A stretch of DNA of 64,000 nucleotides from Struthio camelus (lineage: Eukaryota; Chordata; Aves; Struthioniformes; Struthionidae). This document shows, in pieces, positions 1-10,386 of this stretch. Under the pieces are notes generated by a model. It was not told the origin of the DNA, did no database searches, and saw nothing but the letters and a program-made list of their open reading frames with translations. The stretch is taken from positions 23,358,997 through 23,422,996 of the forward strand of contig NC_090953.1 of NCBI RefSeq assembly GCF_040807025.1. Direction: 5' to 3'. The position numbers and the translations under genes are program-made. The stretch's first letter is position 1, and each line of letters begins with the position of its first letter.

Positions 1-1130
1 GCCACAAGCACAATTCCTACTAACCACAGCGTTTACTTCCAATTTCCTAGGAGAAGGGAAAGCCTCCCCCAAAGCATTCCTCCAGTGGATCCTCCAACCA
101 CAGTCTCCCCCTCCCAACTCTCACCCCACGGGCAAGCAGTGGGGTAGGCTGCTGTGTCTGCGCTGGAGAGAGCTTTCACATCAGGCTCCCTTTAAACAAT
201 GCCCTGCAGCTTGGAGAAGACACGCCAGGTACTTGGCAGGGTCCTGGGGCAAGCTGTGTGCCTCTGCTCCAGTCGGTTCATCCCACCCCCATCTGACAAG
301 CACTGTGGTGAGCATAAATAACCAGAGCCTGAGGGGTTAACTGTGCTGCCCCTGCCCAGGTCAGCTGCCCTGTCCGAGGGCAGCATTGTCCGCACGCTTT
401 CCCAGTTATTATACAGCTATAAATACACACGTCTCTCTCCAGCCTTGGCTGGCAGCTTCCTCCAGTTTATTTTTACTGGATAAGCCTTGGAGCAGGAGAG
501 ACTGGAGCCCACCAGCATTGGCCCCAGGCTATAGCATTACCCACAGGCCAGAGATCGGTTCAGAGCTGAGCTCTCGGGACTGGGACCACTCCTGGAGCGC
601 CATCACGTCAAGGAGACTGGCCTGCACAGACCAGGGCGGTGCAGCCGCTGTCTGCCTGGTGCTAAGGGAGAGTCACTCAGCTCAGCAGAAGGCAAGACGT
701 TCCCCCCGTGTGGGCAGCTTCTGGCGATACCCTTGGACCCTCCTGGCCCAACAGCAGCTGCAGGCAGCAAACACCCGCTTCTGAGCGCTGTACCTCCATC
801 CCCACCCCCACAGCCCCTTCCTGACGCCCAACTCGCTAGCCTGGACAGCTTCTGAGGATCAGCTGCCGGCAAAGGGAGCTGCATCTGGTATAGACCAACT
901 GCTACAGGGAGAAGAGAGGCTCTGGTCCCTGCAGTCCCAGGCTGGCAGGCAGCCAAGGGAGGAGAGCAAGGACAGCCTAGTGCTCCAGGAGCGGTGTCCC
1001 CACATGGCCTCTGCCAAGCTGGGCACGGACCGGGGCGTTTCTTCCTCTGGGCTCAGGGAAGCTCATGCCTGGTGCCTCTCCCCCAACCCCAGCTCCCCGT
1101 GCCGCGCTCTGCACCGAGCAGAAAACCAAC
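1..1130 (-). other. MPI intron 5 (partial)
   Basis: Sequence following the exon 5 donor of MPI. No match to the downstream MPI barrel, no other gene and no repeat was recognised. The reading frames here are short and without domain character. The next MPI exon must lie left of position 1. Confidence 0.7.
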
Positions 1131-3386
1131 CTTCCTGGGAAATCCTCTTCACCAGCATGTTCAGCTGGTCCACGAAGAACTTCTTCTCGCTCTTCATCAT
1201 GCGGGTGAAGCAGACGCGCAGGGCGGCCGACACGCCGCGGGGGTCGTCGCTCACGCTGCGCTCCAGCTGTTCCGCGGCCACGTCGCCGATCAGCGCCCGT
1301 AACTCAGGGACGGCTGCGAGGACAGCAAGCACCAGTGTGAACTGGGGTAGGGCTGCCCCTCTTCCTCTGGCTCCTGTCACCATAAAGCCAGCCTGCCCGG
1401 CCGCAGAGCCCCCTGCCCCATCACCCCTCCTAGGGGTCATGCCACCAAAAAGCATTTTGGGCCACACTGGAGGGACTGGGGTCCTTCCTGCCCTCCTGTG
1501 GAAGGGGGGCAGAGTAGCTTAGCGCACGTGCCACAGTGCCCCGCATCCCTCCCTGCCCCAGGCCATCCTTAGCCACGAGCTAAGGCCCCCCCCCCAGCAC
1601 CGTGTCCCAGGGAATCACCGCGGCATTCCCCAAGCCACGGGATGCTCCAGTGCCCATCTCTGACCATTTGCTGCCAGGATGCCTCTCTGCCGCAGGCTCG
1701 GAGCCAGGGAAAGGGAGGAATGATGCCAACAAGGGCAACCCAGCCCTCCAGCACAGCCACCTTACAGGCACCCTCTCTCGGCTCTCGTGCCAGCTGGAGA
1801 GCGGCTCCCCCCTCAGTGTCTCCTGCTGCAGCCATCCCTTACTCTGGAGGAAGGACACGATCTCCTCAACGGGCCGGAAACCGCACAAGCCCTCAAAGGG
1901 GGTCAGCGCGATGGCCATTTCTGGCTTGTGGTTGGTGTCCGGGTAGTGCTCAGGGAACTGGGCGTGCAGCTTCGCCGCAAGCTCCTGCAAAGGAGGAGAG
2001 GAGCCAGGTGACTTCGCCTGCCATCACCCCACCTCTCCCTGCCGCCAGCAGGGTCGGCCAGACGCAGGCTCTGGGAGAGACATGCTTACCAAGGCGCCCC
2101 AAACCCAGCTGGGCTGGCATGGCATGCGTCGGGCTGGACAGCCGACCGCGCGGGGCTGAGGGCTGGCAGCCCAAAGTGAGCTGCGTCCAGAGCTCTTCCT
2201 ACCTTGTTGGGGTGTGCCTGGATGGAGAGGGCCGTGTTGACCGAGAGCACCTTGAAGAGGAAAGGCAGCTGGCCATCGAAGGTGTCCTTGACCTTGGCCC
2301 CCAGGCAGCCAGGGTTATCAGCGATCCACTGGCCCAAGGTCTGCTGGGGGATGCGGTTATCCCGGATCACGGCGTCGCCCTTGGGGTGCGCGCCCATCCA
2401 GAGCTGGCAGGAGGCAGAGGAGACACCACCGTCAGCAACCGGCTCTCCGCCGCCAGGAAGGCAGCAGGGTCGCGGGTAGGGAACCGCCGGGAATGACCGG
2501 CTTTTCTCAGAGCAATTAGGCCCGAGACACAATCAATAGAGCCAAGGTAGCTACTGTTCCTGCCTCATCCTCAGGGGCTGAGTCACACCAACTCCTCAAA
2601 GTGCTTTCTCTCGCCTTTCGGCCACCCCAGGCACCTCCAGAAACCCGGGACTGGTACTGGACCCAGGCCGGACCACGCGAGGTAGGAGCGGCTCCTCTGC
2701 CGCGCTGGGTACCGCGGTGGGCACGCGGCGCCTCAAGGCCCTGCTCCCCTCACCGTGGATTCGCGCCCCCCCTTCCCATTCGGCCACCGTGCGGGACCCT
2801 TCCCCAAAGCAGGCGCCAGGGCCTGGAAGGACCCGGGGGACGGGAAGGAGCCGGGCGCTCACCTCAGCGTAGGGCCGGTCGGGCTCTATGCGGACCAGAG
2901 GATCGCTGCTCGCCAGCAGCTTGGCCACCTCGCTCTCCAGCCCCAGCTTGCCCCAGGCGTAGCTCTGCGCCACGCAGCTCAGGGGAAACACTGCGGGGAA
3001 GGAGGCCAGAAGTTAGGCGGGGGCCGCAACGACCCTGTCCCTGCCGGCAGGGGAGGGAGGAAGCCCCCGATCCGCCCCCCCGCCGCCGCCTGAAGGCCGA
3101 AGGGGCCGGGGACGCGGGCCCGCTGCGTGGCCGCGGTCCTGCCGCTGCTGCCCCGGGGCGGCGGCGGGGGGGGGGGGGGTCGCGGCTGGGAACCTGTAAC
3201 CGCCGGAGAGGATGACTCGGGGATTTCACGGCGGGACGGCGGCAGGAGGCGCAGGCGCCCGCGGGCCAACGGCGCCGCTGCCTCCGCTGCCTCCCCCGCG
3301 GGTCCCCCCCGCCCCCCCTGCAGACCCCCCGCCGCCGCGGGCCCAGGCGTCCTGCCCGCCCCCCGCTCACCGCGCAGCTCCGCCAT
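1131..3386 (-). CDS. MPI: Mannose-6-phosphate isomerase, N-terminal half (exons 1-5; 3' part beyond left edge)
   Basis: Cytosolic zinc enzyme that interconverts fructose-6-phosphate and mannose-6-phosphate, feeding GDP-mannose for glycosylation. Coding exons on the minus strand are 3371-3386, 2863-2990, 2203-2403, 1843-1984 and 1131-1313. All are flanked by AG/GT and join in one frame, giving 223 complete codons. The start MAELR continues into VFPLSC as in vertebrate MPI. Zinc ligands Gln110 and His112 (SIQAHPNK) end exon 3, and Glu137 (NHKPE) is in exon 4; the family's last ligand, near His276, lies outside the window. Human MPI is about 423 aa, so roughly half is present. Exon 5 ends in KRISQE with a weak-looking GTTGGT donor. 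No later exon was found in 1-1130, so the gene is cut by the window edge rather than visibly broken. It is divergent from SCAMP2, with start codons 350 bp apart. Identification is firm. Confidence 0.96.
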
Positions 3387-3736
3387 GGCCGCGCCCGGCC
3401 CCGCTCGGCAGCCGAAGATCCGCGGCGGCGCGGCGCGGCGCTGGGCGGGGACGCGGCCCTACGCGCGCCCTATAGCGGCCATAGGAGCGGCCCTATGGGG
3501 CTGCCCCGCCCCCTCTAGGGCGCCCCGCCCCCCCTTCCCGGGGCCGGTGGGGCCAAGGCGCCTGCGCGCGGCGGCCGTTGCGGTCACACTGGCGGCGGTT
3601 GTCACGTGACGGGCGCGGCGCAGGCGCCCTGGCTGCCCCGGAAGTGCCTGGCAGTAGCAGTGGCGGCGGCGGCGGCGGCCGGGAAGCAGGAAGCGGAGCT
3701 GCGGGGCGGCCGCGGCGCCGCTGAGGGACCGCGGCG
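3387..3736. promoter_or_regulatory. Bidirectional CpG-island promoter of MPI and SCAMP2
   Basis: The 350 bp between the two start codons is extremely G+C and CpG rich and has no TATA box. Sites seen by eye are several GC boxes, an NRF1-like GCGCCTGCGC at 3558-3567, an exact palindromic E-box GTCACGTGAC at 3601-3610, and an ETS-type CCGGAAGTG at 3638-3646. A head-to-head housekeeping pair sharing one such island is a common vertebrate arrangement. The transcription start sites themselves cannot be read from the sequence. Confidence 0.8.
3601..3610. promoter_or_regulatory. Palindromic E-box GTCACGTGAC (CLEAR/USF type)
   Basis: A ten-base perfect palindrome around CACGTG, 127 bp upstream of the SCAMP2 start codon. 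It matches the published CLEAR consensus of TFEB/TFE3/MITF and is also a strong USF site. Binding is inferred from the motif only. Confidence 0.6.
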
Positions 3737-6700
3737 ATGTCGGGCTTCGACACCAACCCGTTCGCCGACCCGGTGGACGTGAACCCCTTCCAGGTGGGTG
3801 CGGGGGCGCCCAGCCTCTCCCTCCCTCCTTCCCTGCCTGCCGGCCGCCGGTGGGACGTGGCACTGAGTGAAGGGTCGCAGGCCAATGGCGTTACCGCTCC
3901 TGCCTGCCGCGACCAATCAGAGGGAGGGGGCGGGACTAGGGGGGGCGTGTGCGGGTCGCCCCCCCCCCCCGGGGCCTGCTCTGCCCTGGTGCCCCCCCCC
4001 CAATAAATTCCTGCTTTTCCCTGTTTTTTCCCCCTGCTTTCCCCTGTGCGGCCCCCCAGGGGGCTGGCGGCAGCCTGCTTTCCCTCCTGTGCCCCGTCTG
4101 CGGCTCCCTGTGGCTTTTCTGCCTGCTGCAGCGCCGTTCCTGAGGGCAGGCCTCTGCCCCGGGGCCGGGGCCCGCGCTCCGGCCAAACCCGGGGGTCGCC
4201 GGTCGCCTGTAATGCAGCCGCTGGGGGCCGGGGTCGCCGGGAGGTCCTGTTGTGCTGTGCACGGAGGGGCGTATTTCTTGCCCTGTGCGTAGGGGGGGGT
4301 CTTGTTTACCATCTGTGGGAGATGTTCTCTGCTTCCTTGTGGGTCCCGTGATGTCCGGCTGCCCCCGGTTTGCCAGCGAGTTGAAGGAACGTGTCCCGAA
4401 TCGTGCAGGAAATCTGTGGGATAGCTGGGAGTCCAGCTTAGCTCGCAGTGCTAACTGTGAGATTGGTTTCTGTTTCGTGTTCTTGAAGCTCAGATTTCTT
4501 TGTGGAAGACAGCGCTTACCCTTTTGAGAAGAGATTGCAGGTTATCCTGTGGTTCAAGACCTAATCGTGTCCTACTTTTTTTTTACTTTTTTTTTTTTCT
4601 CCTTTAAGTGACTGTTTCTGTGTGTTGTGCTAGCCATTGCCTATTGACACCAACTTTGTTACCGCTCTGAAAACGTGGAGGGCAGAAAGAGGAAGATTTT
4701 TTTCTGTCACAGAGGTCGGCCCCTGTTCTGTGCATAATGACATGGCCCCAGAAAATCACTGAGGAGCAGCAGAGAGAATCATGTTATAATGTCTTTGTTA
4801 GTTATCCTTGCTTCGTTTTTACACTACAGCCTTCTGCCTGCTCTGGCCCATGTTCATCCCTCGCTGCGCTGCTGGAGCAGGCAGCGTGAACCGCGCTCGC
4901 CGTTGAAGCAGCGTGCTCTTGGTGGGTCCCATGATGACAGTCGCGCAGGGTGCCCTCGAAGGAGTTGCAGTGACAGTCTCATGCCCTGGCATCAGAAGAT
5001 ACTGAAATGGTTGCAGATGTCAAAATCTGAGCTGGAGATGTATAAACAATAATCTTGTGAAGAGTTTTTCTTGACTACCTAACTGCCGGTTTATTTTGCG
5101 TTCTGTTTTTAATATGCTGTAGTGCTTTCTCCTAAAACTGAGCCTGCGGGGCCAAATGCATCCTCTGGCTGTAGTTTTAAGATTCCAACTATAGCCAAAG
5201 CCTGGGTTTTCTTCTAAGGTTCATGAGGACTTTGCCTGCTTTTGCTGGGTTTCTCCTGTTTGGGATTGATGTCTGCACAGGCAGGTTTGAAACATGCATT
5301 CATTTATGTAGGGAGTTGGCTAGTAGCTCCAGGAGTGGCCTCTGGACTTGGCTCACATGATGGTGCTGTGAAAATGAACGTCTAGGCTTTGCCTTTCCTA
5401 AGTGTGTCACTGCAGATGTTGCTTTACCTTTGCTATTTGACTGGGCCATGATTTGCAGGAGGAGGTGGTTTCTTATCCTCTTATTCCATGACTGACCAGA
5501 AATGAAATCCATTTGTTAACCAGGCTTTGTGTTTTTAGAGATCAAAATGAAATGAGAAGGAAAAAATCTTATTTGCCTGAGTGAGATATTTTAAACGCTT
5601 TTGTGTTTCTTGAGAACAGAAAGGATTTGAATGGCTATGTTTCTGTAATAGTCCTTCTATCTGGGTCGTTTAATGGCTTACACGTACGATTGCTGTTCCT
5701 GTAGGGGTTTATTGCTTCAAGTATGGAGGAAGCAAATACTCTGCTTTATGCATATTAAAGCTGCCATAGTACCTGACCAAACAGGGCTGTGCTCACGCCT
5801 TACTCATTCTTTAAACAAAAGATTAGACACAATCTAGAAACAGGTAACTGATGTCAGATTTACTTTTTAATGACCCTTGTAAAATGGGTTAGAGTAGGAG
5901 CTGAAAGCGTATGCGTACAAGGCATTTATCCCAAACGAAGGAATGCCAAACAACTCCGGCTTCTAGCATTCCTTCTCTTGCCGCAGACAAGATAACTTCA
6001 GTCGTCTGCTTTTCCAGCAGGGTTTTTATTCAGCCCCCGTGAGGCTCCTCTGGGGGAAGAGGAGTGACTTTTACCTGACTGGTGTAATACGAGCCTTTCT
6101 GAATGTGATTGTATTTAATGTTGTGAGCAAGGTGTGCCTGCAGAAAAGGTGAGGTAGAGGGTTAAGAGTCTCAAACGGCTTGCTCGTGGGCACCAGAATC
6201 GATTCTGTAGGAAGACAACTGTGTTTTGTCCAACTTTGGCTTGTTGTCAAGTGACAACGGGAAAGAATAAGCAGTGCTGAGCAAAAAGTTACACTGGAGT
6301 AAGGAAAAGTGTGTTCACTTGGTGTAGTCTGAGATGCCAGCCCGCACGCTCCCCCAGCTCTCCTCCCACGTGCTTCCCTGCTAGAGATGTTAAAGAAAAA
6401 ATGCAAGCAGCACCACAGATGCCACTGTGGTTGTCCAACAGCTCTTTGCATTCGCAGCTGTTCTTCTGTGTCTTTTTTATATTTTCCTTTCTGGAGTCTG
6501 AGATTCTTGTAAGGCTTTGTGTTTACGGTTGTCCTTTTTTAAAAAATTGCCCCATGTCACTGATGTGAAGAATCACCAGCTTCTGCTGCCTAAAGTCTAG
6601 AAGCTCTATCTCTTTGGTTTTAGAAGTTGCCTCTTGGGATGTAGAATAGCATTCCCCTAATCTGATAAGTCTGATGAAATGGGCCAGTTCCCTGTCGATG

Positions 6701-9700
6701 TTTGAATCCACATGTTGGCTTTGTGCTCAAAAGACTGAGGTGAACGGCTGGTCTGCCCAGCAGGCGCTTCTGATATCCGGTTCCAAATATTCTTGTTCTT
6801 GCTGAAAGACTGCAAGTGTGTTTGCCTTTTCAGCTTTGCCATGCCAATAGATATCTCTTGGGCCTGAGGACCTGGGCTCTTTCCTTGTCACAGACCCTAG
6901 TATAGCTTCATTGCAAATCCTGATGTAATGAGGGATGTTTGCCTTTTAAGTAGACTTTGTTCAGTGGTCAATAGGCTTTTGGTCTCATTAAAAACATCTT
7001 TGGCTTTTTTTTTCCCCCCTGTGGTCTATTCCAGCTGGCTAACAATAGATGCCTTCATTTACTCTGTAACCTGCTATAAATGGCAGGTACCTCCACAGTC
7101 TTTGAGAATTTGGATGTGAGTGTCAGACAGGCCTGGAATTTTCCATCTTCTTTAGAAATATCGGTAATAAAGTTTTAAGCTTTCTTTCAATCGTATCTTG
7201 GTGAACGGCAGCGCCCTGAGGCCTGGTGCGGACACCCAAGCTTGTGGCTGACTGCACTTCAGTGGTGCTACAGGACAGCCTTATTTGTGGGATTACTGTG
7301 TTATTTGAACAACCGTGTTAAACTTCAGGTGCTTCTTGTTTGAGCTCTTATGCCTTGATCTTCAGTCCTGAAACTGTTTTGTTACCTGTGGGAACAGAAA
7401 GGAGTTGAAGAATATCCTTTCTTGCACAAGCCTGTTGCATCAAAGCCTTTCAGCAGGTCCATCAACTGGTGCAGTGCTACAGCAAACTGTGCATTTGAAT
7501 TAAATGTTGCGTTTGAAAGCAGATCAAAGCTTTAATTTATGTATTAAGTTTGGTCCAAGCGTGAGCTTAGTCTGCAAAATGACATCACTCTCACCAATTG
7601 TAGAAGCGACGTTAAAAAAGGCGACAAGTGTGACTCTGCTCATTGGCATTTTTACAGATCAATCTAATAATTGACTTCTTGTGAACAAATGGCATTAAGT
7701 TTGTGGTTAGACATACTTATTAAATCAGGTAGCATAGCTGGAGAAGTGAAAGCTTTCAGGTACTTGAGCCTGAAATAAAGCAGGAAACAAGTTGAGAGCA
7801 ATTGCTGCAGGTTTGACTAGGTGTCCTAGCAAGCTAGAGCTTCTGAAAGGAAAGGCATCTGGGGCCTTTGGAGGAGGGAGGGGAGCGTGGTTGCTCCCTT
7901 AGAGGAAGGGACGGCCGCTTGGGGTGCTGTCTGTGGAACGTGCGAAACGGGGTTTCATTCGCTCGAACCTCCCTGCGCCCGTGCTTCGCAGCATATAAAA
8001 CCAGGTGTGCTCTTGCTTCGGGAGAGTCAGCTGTCTGTTACTTTTGCAGCTTGCAAAAAATAATTTGAAGGTGTGAAGCTTGTGGTAACTCCTCATTTAT
8101 GTGCAAAGCTCCCCTGTGTTTCTTGTGCTTACTTATCCTTTATGCTGTCTAGTCCAGGCTCCCAGAAGCTGATGCCTCTGTATTGCCCTCGGTTTAACAG
8201 CTGCTGTTTTCCTTCCTGCCCTTTCTAGGGTACGTAGATCTGTGTCCAAGCACGCTTCAGTTTCGTTGCAAATTCTTTGTACATCTTTATTTTAGATACA
8301 GTTGCGTAATAGCCTGTAAATTAAGTTGAGCTGCCTTCCCTTGGCAGCACTGGCTAACTTAGCGATTTTTTAAAAAGCTATGAACTGAGAGGCCATCTCC
8401 CTCTAAAATTGAACTGTTCTGCAGCTGCTCTATAAAATGAGGAAATTGTTCTTCTTACCATAGCTGTTACCCCAGGGCAGTGTTGTTCCCTGCCCTGCTG
8501 CAGGCCACGGGCATCCTGCCCTTTAGATCTGCAGTGTTGTGCTGGCGAGTCTCGTGATAATTCAGGGGCTTGCTTTTTGTGCAGAGATGGTGATGGAAAG
8601 AAAAACGTGTTTTGCGCGGGTATTCTAGTGTTTCTCCTTGTTCATGAGCACTCTCCTTCCTTCCTGACCATTCAAGCTCTCTGAATGGTTATGCAGTCTT
8701 TGCTTTCTCTTCCCACACCTTTACCTTTAAGAGTGGTTTTCCTCGGAAAGTTGTCTCCTGTTGGACTTTAGTCAGTCCGTGACCTTGTCTGGCCTGGATT
8801 ACAGAGTATCATGCTAGCACGTGGTAGGTATCACGCTACCACACAAGTTAGTTAACTAATAGATGATAGCTACTGTAAGTTTGTGTTGACAGCACCTGCT
8901 GTCTTCAGCATCTACTAAGCTGGTTAAGCTAAAGCTTAAAAAGAAATTAAAAGAAATAAAACACGTGCGTTGAGTTCTTGAAGTCCTTATTTCCAGGATG
9001 GTGGTTCTCTTGGTATCCTCTGCTTTTTACAGCCCTGTCTGGCCAGGGAGTTGTGCTTCCTTGACCAGCTTCAGCAACCTCCAGTCGTTTGAGAGTCCTC
9101 ACCCCTGGGTGATTCATCAACTAGTGCAACCTGTTGCATAGGGAGTGCCTGATATCAAGGAGATGCAGAACAGTTAATGAGTAACTTCACACAAGTGTCT
9201 TGTTCAGTGGAAGGCTGCACTAAAAAGCCAGGGGGTCGCTCCAGTGTGTTTCAGAGGAGCCAGCTGACTTTCTGGGAGCACGCAGACTCGGTCAGCCTTT
9301 GCATACCTGAATTCCTCACCCTCTCTGCCCCCATCTGAGCCTCGCAATTGCTTCTCACCCCATTAACCACAGAAGTAAAATGAGCACAAGACATTAGTTG
9401 CTGGGGGAGGGAGGGATAAAAGTCACTTTTTTCCTCTCTCTCTTTCTTTTCTTTTCTTTTCTTTTCTTTTCTTTTCTTTTCTTTTCTTTTCTTTTCTTTT
9501 CTTTTCTTTTCTTTTCTTTTCTTTTCTTTTCTTTTCTTTTCTTTTCTTTTCTTTTCTTTTCTTTTCTTTTCTTTTCTTTTCTTTTCTTTTCTTTTCTTTT
9601 CTTTTCTTTTCTTTTCTTTTCTTTTCTTTTCTTTTCTTTTCTTTTCTTTTCTTTTCTTTTCTTTTCTTTTCTTTTCTTTTCTTTTCTTTTCTTTTCTTTT

Positions 9701-10354
9701 CTTTTCTTTTCTTTTCTTTTCTTTTCTTTTCTTTTCTTTTCTTTTCTTTTCTTTTCTTTTCTTTTCTTTTCTTTTCTTTTCTTTTCTTTTCTTTTCTTTT
9801 CTTTTCTTTTCTTTTCTTTTCTTTTCTTTTCTTTTCTTTTCTTTTCTTTTCTTTTCTTTTCTTTTCTTTTCTTTTCTTTTCTTTTCTTTTCTTTTCTTTT
9901 CTTTTCTTTTCTTTTCTTTTCTTTTCTTTTCTTTTCTTTTCTTTTCTTTTCTTTTCTTTTCTTTTCTTTTCTTTTCTTTTCTTTTCTTTTCTTTTCTTTT
10001 CTTTTCTTTTCTTTTCTTTTCTTTTCTTTTCTTTTCTTTTCTTTTCTTTTCTTTTCTTTTCTACCCACATGCAGACTATCGGGTTGCCAGGTTGCTCTTG
10101 GGGTAGGACTTCTGAGTTAAAACAGTGCCTTGTTTCCCTAATAACTGGGAGTAGGAAGATTCCAGAGGGCAAAGTTGGGCTATTAAAGAGGGACCTTTTT
10201 ATAGAAGGAAATGTGTGTGCAAGATAACATAATTATGTGTACAAATTACAAAAATGTGTGTACAAGATAACATCACAGGTGAGAAAAGAAAGACACTTCT
10301 GGTAGAGGTGCAGAGAGCTCTGTGTGGGGTGTGTGTGTGTATATATATGTGTAT

Positions 10355-10386
<32 letters not shown>

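Noticed and set aside
1-1130. Possible sixth MPI exon
   Set aside because: I looked for the conserved downstream MPI sequence around the last zinc histidine on the minus strand and saw none in any frame, so it is treated as intron.
9394-10172. Lys/Glu/Arg-rich and Phe/Leu/Ser-rich reading frames of 224-249 codons
   Set aside because: They are translations of the perfect CTTTT repeat, open in several frames because a 5-bp unit without stops cycles through all frames. No unique coding sequence lies outside the repeat.
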